DNA from: Leifsonia williamsii
GTDB taxonomy: Bacteria; Actinomycetota; Actinomycetes; Actinomycetales; Microbacteriaceae
NCBI RefSeq assembly: GCF_030433685.1
Contig: NZ_JAROCF010000001.1
Location: forward strand, 2,604,001 to 2,668,000
Length of the DNA: 64,000 nt
Reading direction: 5' to 3'
Part shown: positions 46,930-54,390 of the stretch, one piece after another
Layout of the letters: each line of letters begins with the position of its first letter
How positions within the stretch are numbered: position 1 is the stretch's first letter
Position numbers and translations under genes: made by a program
Notes under the pieces: generated by a model
Databases searched by the model: none
Told to the model about the DNA's origin: nothing
The model's input: the letters and a program-made list of their open reading frames with translations, nothing else

Positions 46930-47775
46930 GTGACCTCCCAGCCCGCCATCGTCGTCAGCGACCTCTCGGTCGAGTACCCCGCGCGGGGCGTCAGCCCGTC
47001 GTGCGTCGCCCTGCGCGGGGTCAGCTTCCGGCTCGAGCCGGGGGAGATCATCGGGGTGCTGGGGGAGACGGGCTCCGGCAAGTCGACCCTCGCGTCGGTG
47101 CTCGCCGGCCGCGGGCTGCCGCTGCGCTCGTCGCTGCCCGGCCCGCGGATCAGCGGAGGCGACGCGACCGTGCTCGGGCACTCGCTCCGCAAGGCCCGCA
47201 AGCGCGACCTGGCCGAGGTCACCTTCGGCGTCGGCTACCTGCCGCAGGAGGCCGCGAGCACCCTCGAGCCGACGCTGTCGGTCAAGGACAACGTCGCGCT
47301 GCCGATCTTCGAGCGGGACGAGCACTATCCGCGCCGCGCCGCGGGGGAGCGGGCCGCGACGATGCTCGACACCGTGCACCTCCCGCTGAGCGTGCTCGAC
47401 AAGTACCCGTACGAGCTGAGCGCCGGCCAGCGGCAGCGCGTCGCGCTCGCCCGCGCCCTCGTGCTCGGTCCGACCGTCCTCGTCGCCGATGAGCCGACCG
47501 CCGGTATCGACGCCACCGTCCGCGACGCGGTGATCGACCTGCTCGCGCAGCTGCGCCGGCTCGAGGGGTTCTCGGCCGTGATCGTCAGCCACGACCTGTC
47601 CGTGCTGCGCCGCGCCACCGACAAGGCCATCGTGCTGCAGGGCGGACGGCCGGTCGGCTTCGGACCGATCGCCGACGTGCTCGCGGACCCGACCCACCCC
47701 TTCGTCGCCGGTCTCGCGAAGGCGCTGCAGCCGCCGCAGCGCCGCACCGAGCGCCGGCCGCAGCGCGCGGACTGA
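46930..47775 (+). CDS. Additional ABC transporter ATP-binding protein
   Basis: 281 residues, a third ATPase next to an operon that already encodes two. Walker A GETGSGKST, signature LSAGQRQRV (Gly to Ala in the usual LSGGQ) and Walker B VLVADEPTAGID are present, with the switch His in IVSHDLS. The wording LPQEAASTLEPTLSVKDNVALP resembles the DppF/PhnK-like group. It has its own predicted promoter. It may serve a permease elsewhere, or replace one domain of the fused protein. Confidence 0.88.
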   Translation: MTSQPAIVVSDLSVEYPARGVSPSCVALRGVSFRLEPGEIIGVLGETGSGKSTLASVLAGRGLPLRSSLPGPRISGGDATVLGHSLRKARKRDLAEVTFGVGYLPQEAASTLEPTLSVKDNVALPIFERDEHYPRRAAGERAATMLDTVHLPLSVLDKYPYELSAGQRQRVALARALVLGPTVLVADEPTAGIDATVRDAVIDLLAQLRRLEGFSAVIVSHDLSVLRRATDKAIVLQGGRPVGFGPIADVLADPTHPFVAGLAKALQPPQRRTERRPQRAD

Positions 47776-47799
47776 GCCGAGCCCGCCTCCACTCACGGA

Positions 47800-48831
47800 A
47801 TGAGGATCATGACGAACGAGACCAGCAGCCCCGCCGACCGCGCCGCCCAGCACCGCGCGGTGCTCGCCGTGGAGGCCGAGGCGCTCCTGGCCGACCGCCG
47901 CCCCGAGCCAGGCCCCATCGCCGTGCTGCCGAACGCCGAGGACCGCTTCGTGGAGGCCGTGGAGGCCGCCGGCGGCACCGTGGAGCCGCTCTCGGACCGC
48001 ACGCGCGGCGTCGTGTGGCTCTCGTACCGCGAGGCGAAGGACTTCCCGGAGATCCTGCGCGAGCACCCGGGCATCGGCTGGGTGCAGCTGCCGTACGCGG
48101 GCGTCGACGCCTTCTCCGAGATCTTGGCGGAGGAGGACCGGCCGGGACTCGTCTGGACGAGCGCCAAGGGCGCATACGCGCAGCCGGTCGCCGAGCACGC
48201 GCTCGCGCTGACGCTTGCTCTGCTGCGCGTGCTGCCGAAGCGCGTGCGCGCCCGCAGCTGGGCGACCGAGCAGGAGGGCCGCTCCCTCTATGGGCTCGAC
48301 GTCGTCATCGTCGGCGCGGGCGGCATCGCGCTGGAGCTGATGCGGCTGCTGGAGCCGTTCGGCGCCCGCGTCACGATCGTGCGCCGCTCCGCTGACCCCG
48401 TTCCGGGCGCCGAGCGCACCGTGACCGCCGACCGGCTGGAGGAGGTGCTCCCCACCGCAGACGTCGTCGTGATCGCCGCCGCGCTCACCGGCGGAACCCG
48501 GCACCTGTTCGACGCCCGCCGCCTCGCCGCGATGAAGCCCACCGCGTACCTGGTGAACATCGCGCGCGGCGGCCTGGTCGACAGCGACGCCCTGCTGGAG
48601 GCCCTCCGAGCCGGGACCATCGCGGGCGCCGCCCTCGACGTCACCGATCCCGAGCCGCTGCCCGACGGCCACCCGCTGTGGGACGAGCCGAACTGCCTGA
48701 TCACGCCGCACCAAGCGGACACCCCTGAGATGACAGCGCCGCTGCTCGCGGAGCGCATCCGGCTGAACGTCCACGCCTTCCTCGACGACGGCCGTTTCGT
48801 CGGGATCGTCGACCCGAGCGCGGGGTACTGA
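47800..48831 (+). CDS. D-2-hydroxyacid dehydrogenase family protein
   Basis: NAD(P)-dependent dehydrogenase of the D-isomer-specific 2-hydroxyacid family. 343 residues from ATG 47800; ATG 47809 is an equal option, since neither has a clear ribosome-binding site. The Rossmann motif VVIVGAGGIA, catalytic Arg in NIARGG, Glu in DVTDPEPLP and His in TPHQADTPEM are visible. The substrate (glyoxylate, hydroxypyruvate or other) cannot be assigned. Confidence 0.9.
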   Translation: MRIMTNETSSPADRAAQHRAVLAVEAEALLADRRPEPGPIAVLPNAEDRFVEAVEAAGGTVEPLSDRTRGVVWLSYREAKDFPEILREHPGIGWVQLPYAGVDAFSEILAEEDRPGLVWTSAKGAYAQPVAEHALALTLALLRVLPKRVRARSWATEQEGRSLYGLDVVIVGAGGIALELMRLLEPFGARVTIVRRSADPVPGAERTVTADRLEEVLPTADVVVIAAALTGGTRHLFDARRLAAMKPTAYLVNIARGGLVDSDALLEALRAGTIAGAALDVTDPEPLPDGHPLWDEPNCLITPHQADTPEMTAPLLAERIRLNVHAFLDDGRFVGIVDPSAGY

Positions 48832-48894
48832 GCGCCCCGGAACGCGACGCGCGCGGGATGCGCCGCCGATTTTCACCCGCGCCCGAAATGTTGC

Positions 48895-48900
48895 TAGAGT
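48895..48900 (+). promoter_or_regulatory. -10 box of the tRNA-Asn promoter
   Basis: TAGAGT, 19 bases before the tRNA, with TTTCAC (48871-48876) 18 bases upstream as a weak -35 box. Confidence 0.55.
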
Positions 48901-48919
48901 GGCTTCGCTGATCAAGCAT

Positions 48920-48992
48920 TCCTCGATAGCTCAATTGGCAGAGCAGCCGGCTGTTAACCGGCAGGTTCTTGGTTCGAGTCCAAGTCGGGGAG
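48920..48992 (+). tRNA. tRNA-Asn (anticodon GTT)
   Basis: 73 bases form a complete cloverleaf. The acceptor stem pairs TCCTCGA with TCGGGGA and the discriminator is G, as expected for asparagine. The anticodon stem GCCGG/CCGGC surrounds the loop CTGTTAA, with the anticodon GTT at 48953-48955. The T stem is CTTGG/CCAAG around TTCGAGT. The 3' CCA is not encoded. Confidence 0.97.
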
Positions 48993-48997
48993 CTGCG

Positions 48998-49026
48998 GGC
49001 CCTCACCCTCCGGGGTGGGGGCCTTT
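48998..49026 (+). terminator. Terminator after tRNA-Asn
   Basis: An 11-base stem GGCCCTCACCC (48998-49008) pairs with GGGTGGGGGCC (49013-49023), one T-G wobble, followed by TTT. Confidence 0.75.
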
Positions 49027-49103
49027 CCCGTTCCAGGGGCCATGCCTGTTGCGGCATACAGGCCCTGTCGACCGCACCGTCGCCTCGGCGGCCGGGCCGG
49101 ACG

Positions 49104-49109
49104 TACGAT
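49104..49109 (+). promoter_or_regulatory. -10 box of a leaderless promoter (small acidic protein)
   Basis: TACGAT, six bases, then ATG 49116. Confidence 0.6.
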
Positions 49110-49115
49110 GCGCGC

Positions 49116-49310
49116 ATGAGCAAGCACGCGCGCACCCCCGAGAACCCCGACGACGACGAGACCGCCTACGAGAACGACGCCGACGACATCCGCCGGGCCC
49201 GGGAGCGGGAGGCGGGACTCACCGCCCTCGGCGGACCCACCTTCGGAGCCAGCCCCTACCCGGGCGGCTGGGACGACGACGGCGACTTCGACGCCCAGCA
49301 CAATCCGTGA
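49116..49310 (+). CDS. Small acidic hypothetical protein
   Basis: 64 residues, strongly acidic in the first half (ENPDDDETAYENDADDIRRARERE) and Gly/Asp-rich at the end (YPGGWDDDGDFDAQHNP). No membrane helix, cysteine or known motif is seen. Support comes from a leaderless promoter with exact spacing and a coherent start. An upstream extension of the frame runs into the tRNA terminator and is rejected. Function unknown. Confidence 0.6.
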   Translation: MSKHARTPENPDDDETAYENDADDIRRAREREAGLTALGGPTFGASPYPGGWDDDGDFDAQHNP

Positions 49311-49320
49311 GCCCGCCGCG

Positions 49321-49336
49321 TACTCCCGGGGGAGTA
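49321..49336. promoter_or_regulatory. Palindromic operator candidate upstream of histidine kinase 2
   Basis: TACTCCC-GG-GGGAGTA, a perfect 7-2-7 inverted repeat about 70-80 bases before the predicted transcription start at 49404. A related site lies after the same operon at 51272-51287. LuxR-type regulators bind such sites, so autoregulation by the neighbour regulator is plausible. Confidence 0.6.
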
Positions 49337-49391
49337 GCCGAGAGTCGCCGGGAGCAGCCCGCGGGCGCAGCCGGGGCCGCCCGGCCGTGAT

Positions 49392-49397
49392 TAGCAT
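49392..49397 (+). promoter_or_regulatory. -10 box of a leaderless promoter (histidine kinase 2)
   Basis: TAGCAT, six bases, then ATG 49404. Confidence 0.65.
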
Positions 49398-49403
49398 GGG
49401 GAG

Positions 49404-50609
49404 ATGCCCTGGAACCCGCCCGCCACCAGCACGGGTTCCACGCGCCTCCCACCCTGGTTCGACCGGATGGAGGGGCGTCGCCCGCGCGGTTCGCGCTGGT
49501 TCCCCGTCGCGCTCGCGGCCCTGATCCAGCTGCCGGGGCTGCTGATCGCCCTCGCCACCGCGCGGTTCGCCGTGGTGCCGCTGATCGCGGTCGTACTCGC
49601 GTTCCTGTCGTCGGTGCTGCTCGCCTTCACGCGGCAGCGGCCGGGAACCGTGCTCGTGGCCGTCGCCGTGCTCTGCGCACCCGCGGTCGCGCTCTCGGTC
49701 GGGCCGCCCTTCGCCGCGGCACCGCTCGCCATCGCGGTCGTCGGCGCCGTCGCCCGCGGAGCCCGCGCCTGGGCGTGGTGGACACTCGCCGGGTTCGCCG
49801 TGGTCGCCCCGACCATCGCGCTGGCCGTCACCGCCAGCCTGGTCTCGATCATCCGCCCGCTCATCGTCGCGCTCGTGCTGCTGCTGCTGGTCGGCGTCGG
49901 CGAGGCGATCCGCAACCGCACCGAGCGCTACCGCGAGTTCTCGCGCCAGGTCGCCGCCCGGCGCGAGGCCGCCGCCGAGGCCGAGCGGCTCCGCATCGCG
50001 CGCGAGCTGCACGACGTGCTCGCGCACTCGCTGTCGCAGATCAGCGTGCAGGCCGGCGTCGGCCTCCACCTCTTCGACTCGCGGCCCGAGAAGGCGCGGG
50101 AGAGCCTGGAGGCGATCAAGGCCACCAGCGGCCAGGCGCTCGAGGAGGTGCGCGGCGTGCTCGGCTTCCTGCGCTCGGGCAGCGCCGGCGAGGACGGCTA
50201 CGCCGCCCGGGCGCCGGAGCCCGACCTCGCCCGCATCCCCGTCCTGGTCGACACCTACCGCCGAGCCGGACTGGATGTCGCCTACCGCAACGACATCACC
50301 GGCACGCCGACCGCCGCCGCGCAGCTCGCGCTGTACCGCATCGTGCAGGAATCGTTGACGAACGCCGGCCGGCACGCGCAGGCGACCGCGGTCGACATCC
50401 ATCTCGGCGAGACGGCGGGGGAGTACGTGCTCACCGTCGCCGACGACGGCCGAGGGCTGCCCCAGGACGGCCCCACCGGGGGCGGACGCGGACTGCTCGG
50501 GATGCGCGAGCGCGCCGAGCTGCTCGGCGGCAGCTTCGAGACCCGCCCCGCCGACGGCGGAGGACTCGTGGTGGAGGCGCGTCTGCCCGCCCGCGAGGCC
50601 GCCCCGTGA
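49404..50609 (+). CDS. Sensor histidine kinase, NarL/HisKA_3 type (second system)
   Basis: 401 residues. Four to six membrane helices lie between residues 35 and 175 with no large outside domain. The phosphoacceptor is His203 in RIARELHDVLAHS. The ATPase domain contains QESLTNAGRHA, VADDGRG and GLLGMRERAEL. This is the intramembrane-sensing actinobacterial type. The stop overlaps the regulator start (GTGA), so both are made from one mRNA. Confidence 0.93.
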   Translation: MPWNPPATSTGSTRLPPWFDRMEGRRPRGSRWFPVALAALIQLPGLLIALATARFAVVPLIAVVLAFLSSVLLAFTRQRPGTVLVAVAVLCAPAVALSVGPPFAAAPLAIAVVGAVARGARAWAWWTLAGFAVVAPTIALAVTASLVSIIRPLIVALVLLLLVGVGEAIRNRTERYREFSRQVAARREAAAEAERLRIARELHDVLAHSLSQISVQAGVGLHLFDSRPEKARESLEAIKATSGQALEEVRGVLGFLRSGSAGEDGYAARAPEPDLARIPVLVDTYRRAGLDVAYRNDITGTPTAAAQLALYRIVQESLTNAGRHAQATAVDIHLGETAGEYVLTVADDGRGLPQDGPTGGGRGLLGMRERAELLGGSFETRPADGGGLVVEARLPAREAAP

Positions 50610-51268
50610 TCCGCGTGCTGCTCGCCGACGACCAGCACCTCGTCCGCGCCGGCTTCCGCGCCCTGCTGGAGGCCGAGCCCGGCATCGAGGTCGTGGGAGA
50701 GGCCGCGACGGGGCGCGAGGCGGTCGACCTCGTGCGCCGGTTCCGTCCCGACGTCGTGCTCATGGACATCCGGATGCCCGACGGCGACGGCCTCTGGGCC
50801 ACCAGCGAGATCGTCGCCGACGCCCGGCTCGCCGGCACCCGCGTCGTCATCGTCACCACCTTCGAGCTCGACGAGTACGTGGCCCAGGCCATCGTCGCCG
50901 GCGCGAGCGGGTTCCTGGTGAAGGACACCGAGCCGGTCGACCTCCTCCGCGCCGTGCGGGTCGTGGCCGCGGGGGAGGCGCTGCTCTCTCCCGGCGTCAC
51001 CCGGCGGCTGATCGAGCGGGTCGCCGGCGGCCTCCGCCCGGCCCCCGACGACACGGCCACCGCCGAGCTCACGGAGCGCGAGCGGGAGGTGCTGACGCTC
51101 GTCGGACACGGCCTCACCAACACGGAGATCGGCGAGCGGCTCTACCTCAGCCCGCTCACCGCCAAGACGCACGTCTCGCGGATCATCGCGAAGCTCGGCG
51201 CGCGCGACCGCGTCCAGCTGGTGGTCATCGCGTACGAGACGGGCCTCGTGCGTCCGGGAGACGTCTGA
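50606..51268 (+). CDS. Response regulator, NarL/LuxR type (second system)
   Basis: 220 residues: receiver domain (VLLADDQHLVRAGFRALL; phosphoacceptor Asp54 in VVLMDIRMP; Lys in LVKDTEP) and LuxR DNA-binding domain (LTEREREVLTLVGHGLTNTEIGERL). It is coupled to the kinase by overlap. Candidate binding sites are the palindromes at 49321 and 51272. Confidence 0.94.
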   Translation: MIRVLLADDQHLVRAGFRALLEAEPGIEVVGEAATGREAVDLVRRFRPDVVLMDIRMPDGDGLWATSEIVADARLAGTRVVIVTTFELDEYVAQAIVAGASGFLVKDTEPVDLLRAVRVVAAGEALLSPGVTRRLIERVAGGLRPAPDDTATAELTEREREVLTLVGHGLTNTEIGERLYLSPLTAKTHVSRIIAKLGARDRVQLVVIAYETGLVRPGDV

Positions 51269-51271
51269 AAC

Positions 51272-51287
51272 GCCTCCCGCGGGAGTA
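51272..51287. promoter_or_regulatory. Second copy of the palindromic operator
   Basis: CTCCC-GC-GGGAG (51274-51285) with the right half GGGAGTA identical to that at 49330-49336; the left outer bases differ. It lies about 100 bases before the SHOCT gene. Confidence 0.5.
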
Positions 51288-51389
51288 GGCGGGTCACTCC
51301 GCCGGGCGGATTCGGCGGACGCCCCGGATCACGAGAGTGGTGGCATGGTCCGCGACGGTCGCGGACACCTCACGAAGGGGAAGCCCATC

Positions 51390-51713
51390 ATGCTCGCTCT
51401 GCTCACCACCGCCACCGCCGCCACCACGGCCGCCGTGCCCTGCGTCGCCTGGGCCGGGCCGCCGTTCGGCTTCTGGTGGATCCTCATCCCGATCTTCTGG
51501 ATCGCGTTGTTCGCCCTGATCTTCACCTTCGCCGGCCGCCGCTGGCGCCGGGCCGCCCGCGCCGGGTACGGGCCGTACGGGTACGGCCCGGCCGCCGCGA
51601 CGCGCTCCGCGGAGCAGACGCTCGCCCAGCGCTACGCGAACGGCGACATCACCGAGCAGGAGTACCGCGCCCGGCTGGAGGTGCTGCGCGCGAACCGCGG
51701 CGACACCGCGTAA
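51390..51713 (+). CDS. SHOCT domain-containing membrane protein
   Basis: 107 residues. An N-terminal hydrophobic, Ala/Thr-rich segment (LALLTTATAATTAAVPCVAWA) may be a signal or first helix. A second helix PFGFWWILIPIFWIALFALI follows, then a basic Gly/Tyr-rich stretch and a C-terminal SHOCT motif: LAQRYANGDITEQEYRARLEVL. SHOCT is a short oligomerisation motif of unknown detail. GAAGGGG precedes ATG 51390; ATG 51345 is in frame too. It lies right after the two-component operon and is probably under its control. Confidence 0.75.
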   Translation: MLALLTTATAATTAAVPCVAWAGPPFGFWWILIPIFWIALFALIFTFAGRRWRRAARAGYGPYGYGPAAATRSAEQTLAQRYANGDITEQEYRARLEVLRANRGDTA

Positions 51714-51761
51714 GCGCGGCGCAGGTCGCCGTCCCCCGTCGGCGGGGCGGTGCGGCCCGGA

Positions 51762-51767
51762 TAGGAT
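51762..51767 (+). promoter_or_regulatory. -10 box upstream of the degenerate kinase gene
   Basis: TAGGAT gives a leader of about 40 bases that carries GGAAGGA just before ATG 51815. Confidence 0.5.
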
Positions 51768-51814
51768 CGTCCGGGTCGCGCCGCCCCGCCGCGGTGCGCT
51801 CCCGGAAGGACCAC

Positions 51815-52717
51815 ATGCCCACGCTCCCCACCGCGTTCTCCACGACCGCCGTCGTCATCGCCGCGGCGGTCTGCGCCGTGCTCGCGGCCCTGTTCCTCGT
51901 GCTCTGGCTGACCGAGCGCCGAGGGCACCGCCGCCTCCGCGACGCCCGCGAGGAGTCCGAGTGGGACCGCATGGACCGCGAGCTGGAGCTCGCCGAGCAG
52001 GCGGGCCGCTTCCGCATCGCCGGCGAGCTCGGCGACGTCACCGTGCAGGCGGTGGGCCGGCTCGCGACGCAGGCCGAGGGCATCCGGTACGCCGCCGCCT
52101 CCGACCCGGCCGCGGCCCTCCGCTCGACGGAGGCGCTCGAGACCGGGGCGCGCGAGGCGCTGGCCGACCTGCGGCGGCTGCAGGACGTCATCCGCGACGG
52201 CGGCCTCGCCGGGCTGCCGCAGCCGAGCCTCCCGTCGGTCCGTGATCTGTTCCGGATGATGCGCGAGGCCGGCATCGCGGTGTCGTTCACGGAGGCGGGC
52301 GAGCGGTTCGCGCTGCGGCCGGGCGCCGAGCTGGCGCTGTTCCGCATCCTCCAGGTGAGCCTGGAGAACGCGCTCACGCACGGCGGGCCCGGCACCGCCG
52401 TCACGGTGGCGTTCTCATGGACCGGCGACGGCCTCCAGGTGGGCGTGGACGACGACGGGATCCGCGCGGCGGCCCGTCGGCGCGGGCTCGACCGGGAGGG
52501 CGTCGACCAGGCGACCGCGTACTCCATCGAGGACGACCTGCGTGCCGTCACCGCGCACTACGAGGGCGCCGGGCTCAACGAGCTGCGGGAGCGCGCCGCC
52601 CTGTTCGGCGGTGTACTGACCGCGAAGACGGTCCCCGGCATCGGCTTCTCGCTCACCGTGGTGTTCCCGGCGCTCCGCCACCACAACGGCATCCACGGGG
52701 TCGCGCTGCGGCGTTAG
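51815..52717 (+). CDS. Histidine-kinase-like protein lacking the phosphoacceptor histidine
   Basis: 300 residues: one N-terminal membrane helix, a short charged linker, then a segment aligning with the HisKA_3 helix where the usual ELHD reads ELGD (RFRIAGELGDVTVQAVGRL, Gly73). The helix is otherwise preserved and is followed by an ATPase-like domain with the N box LENALTHGG. The G1 motif DDDGIRAA lacks the usual G-x-G, so ATP binding may be weak. No receiver partner follows. It may act as a regulator of a real kinase, perhaps the one at 49404, or as an ATP-binding adaptor. GGAAGGA is a good ribosome-binding site. Confidence 0.75.
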   Translation: MPTLPTAFSTTAVVIAAAVCAVLAALFLVLWLTERRGHRRLRDAREESEWDRMDRELELAEQAGRFRIAGELGDVTVQAVGRLATQAEGIRYAAASDPAAALRSTEALETGAREALADLRRLQDVIRDGGLAGLPQPSLPSVRDLFRMMREAGIAVSFTEAGERFALRPGAELALFRILQVSLENALTHGGPGTAVTVAFSWTGDGLQVGVDDDGIRAAARRRGLDREGVDQATAYSIEDDLRAVTAHYEGAGLNELRERAALFGGVLTAKTVPGIGFSLTVVFPALRHHNGIHGVALRR

Positions 52718-52728
52718 GGACTCGGGGG

Positions 52729-53295
52729 TCAGTCCTCCAGGTGGTCCCGGCCGGGCAGCCAGCTGAGCCCTGGCACGCCCCAGCTGTTCTTGCGCTGCGC
52801 CTTCTGCGCCGCCTTGGCGTACGGGTGGCCCAGCCGGTCGACGTAGAGCACGCCGTCGAGGTGGTCGTACTCGTGCTGGAAGATGCGCGCGAGCCAGCCC
52901 TCGGCGTGCACCTCGAAAGGCCGCTGGTCGAGGTCGACGGCCTGCAGGATCACGCGGTCGGCGCGGCGCAGTGGGAACCGCTCGCCCGGGAACGAGAGGC
53001 ACCCCTCCGACTCGGAGTCCTCGTCCACCTGGCCCACCGCGAGCGGGCTCTGCCACAGCACCGGGTTGATCGCGACGCCGCGGTGCAGCACGTCGTCGTC
53101 GTCCGTCCAGCCGTAGACGAACAGGCGCAGCGGCACGCCGACCTGGGGGCCCGCGAGACCGACGCCAGGGGCCTCGTCCATCGTCTCGAACATGTCCTCC
53201 ACGAGCGTGCGCAGCTCGTCGTCGAACGCCGTCACCGCGGCGGCGGGGGAGTGGAGGACGGGGTCACCGGTGATCCGGATGGGAAGGACGGCCAT
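52729..53295 (-). CDS. def: Peptide deformylase
   Basis: Removes the formyl group from new N-terminal methionine. 188 residues with all three family motifs: GVGLAGPQVGV, EGCLSFPGE (metal-binding Cys) and FQHEYDHLDGVL (HExxH). Leaderless start: TAGTCT, six bases, ATG 53295 on the minus strand. It converges on the degenerate kinase gene with 11 bases between stops and is divergent from the DMT gene. Confidence 0.97.
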   Translation of the reverse strand: MAVLPIRITGDPVLHSPAAAVTAFDDELRTLVEDMFETMDEAPGVGLAGPQVGVPLRLFVYGWTDDDDVLHRGVAINPVLWQSPLAVGQVDEDSESEGCLSFPGERFPLRRADRVILQAVDLDQRPFEVHAEGWLARIFQHEYDHLDGVLYVDRLGHPYAKAAQKAQRKNSWGVPGLSWLPGRDHLED

Positions 53296-53301
53296 TCCAG
53301 A

Positions 53302-53307
53302 AGACTA
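53302..53307 (-). promoter_or_regulatory. -10 box of the leaderless def promoter
   Basis: TAGTCT on the minus strand, six bases before ATG 53295. It faces the promoter at 53325; the two predicted starts are about 41 bases apart. Confidence 0.65.
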
Positions 53308-53324
53308 TCCGGATGATCTTTGGG

Positions 53325-53330
53325 TAGGGT
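53325..53330 (+). promoter_or_regulatory. -10 box of a leaderless promoter (DMT-type protein)
   Basis: TAGGGT, six bases, then GTG 53337. Confidence 0.62.
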
Positions 53331-53336
53331 CGTGGG

Positions 53337-54302
53337 GTGGGCACGGAACTGATGGACGCGCTGGACCTCTCGTACCAGCCCAGCCAGCTCCTGGGCATCC
53401 CCGTCGCGCTCGTCGGCGCGTGCTTCCTGTCCATCGGCGCGCAGCTGCAGCACCACGGCGTCGCCAAGGTCGAGGCCAACACCAGGAACGCCGAGGGAGG
53501 CCTCAGCGGCCGCCAGCTCGGCCTCCTGCTCGCCCGCCCCTCCTGGGTCGTCGGCACCCTGCTGCTCGGCCTCGCCATCGTGTTCCAGCTGGTCAGCCTC
53601 AAGCTGTCGCCGATCATCCTGGTGCAGCCGCTCGGCGTCGTCGGCCTCGTCATCACGAGCATCCTCAACGCCAAGGTCAGCGGAGTGCGGCTCAACCGGC
53701 AATCGGTGTTCGCCGTCAGCCTGTGCGTCAGCGGCGTCGGCGCGTTCGTGCTGATCGCGGCGGTGTTCGCGCGCGACCTGCCGGTCACGAGCCGGGCGCT
53801 GGTGGTCATCCTGATCGTCCTGGCAGTCGTGCTGATCGCGTTCGCGCTGCTGTTCTGGTTCCTGCGCCACCGGTTCAAGGCGATCATCTACATCGTGGGC
53901 GCCGGCGTGCTGTACGGCTTCGTCGCCACGCTCGCGAAGGTCGTCATCGACCGCGTCTCCAACGCCGAGTGGGACTGGCTGCTCGTGCTCTGCATCGTCG
54001 CCCTGCTGGCGGCGGCGGCGCTGGGCGCGTACTTCGTGCAGAACGCGTACTCGTCGGGGCCGCCGGACCTCGTCATCGCGGGCCTCACGGTCATCGACCC
54101 GCTGGTCGCCGTCACCATCGGCATCGTCGTGCTCAACGAGGCCGCCGGGGCGCCCTGGTGGGCGATGGTGGGCTTCGCCGTGACGGGCGCCATCGCGATC
54201 TACGGCGTCTTCCTGCTCGCGAAGCACCACCCGCAGACCGGTTCCGACGCGCCGGTGGCCGACCGGGTGGCGGACGCCACGCGGGAAAGCACCCTAGACT
54301 AG
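53337..54302 (+). CDS. DMT-superfamily membrane protein (NIPA/EamA-like)
   Basis: 321 residues with nine or ten membrane helices. N-terminal PVALVGACFLSIGAQLQHHGVAKVE and the helix with LSPIILVQPLGVVGLVITSILNA are typical of the DMT family related to NIPA magnesium transporters; later VIDPLVAVTIGIVVLNE gives the second half. The substrate is unknown. The tail is charged. The mRNA is predicted to be leaderless; the last codons contain a -10 box for the next transcript. Confidence 0.85.
   Translation: MGTELMDALDLSYQPSQLLGIPVALVGACFLSIGAQLQHHGVAKVEANTRNAEGGLSGRQLGLLLARPSWVVGTLLLGLAIVFQLVSLKLSPIILVQPLGVVGLVITSILNAKVSGVRLNRQSVFAVSLCVSGVGAFVLIAAVFARDLPVTSRALVVILIVLAVVLIAFALLFWFLRHRFKAIIYIVGAGVLYGFVATLAKVVIDRVSNAEWDWLLVLCIVALLAAAALGAYFVQNAYSSGPPDLVIAGLTVIDPLVAVTIGIVVLNEAAGAPWWAMVGFAVTGAIAIYGVFLLAKHHPQTGSDAPVADRVADATRESTLD
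54295..54300 (+). promoter_or_regulatory. -10 box of the glycosyltransferase transcript
   Basis: TAGACT inside the last codons of the DMT gene, six bases before TTG 54307. TTG is a poor leaderless start, so I take this as the promoter of a transcript with an 84-base leader to GTG 54391. Confidence 0.5.
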
Positions 54303-54390
54303 GCCGTTGAATCGGCCGAGCCGAGGGGTTCGGCATGCGAAGACCATCGCCGGTTCCACATCCTGGCCCACGACCGTAGGGATACACCAC

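Noticed and set aside
54307..54390. TTG 54307 as start of the glycosyltransferase
   Set aside because: The added 28 residues show no homology, and TTG is a poor start on a leaderless mRNA; the box is better read as a promoter with an untranslated leader.
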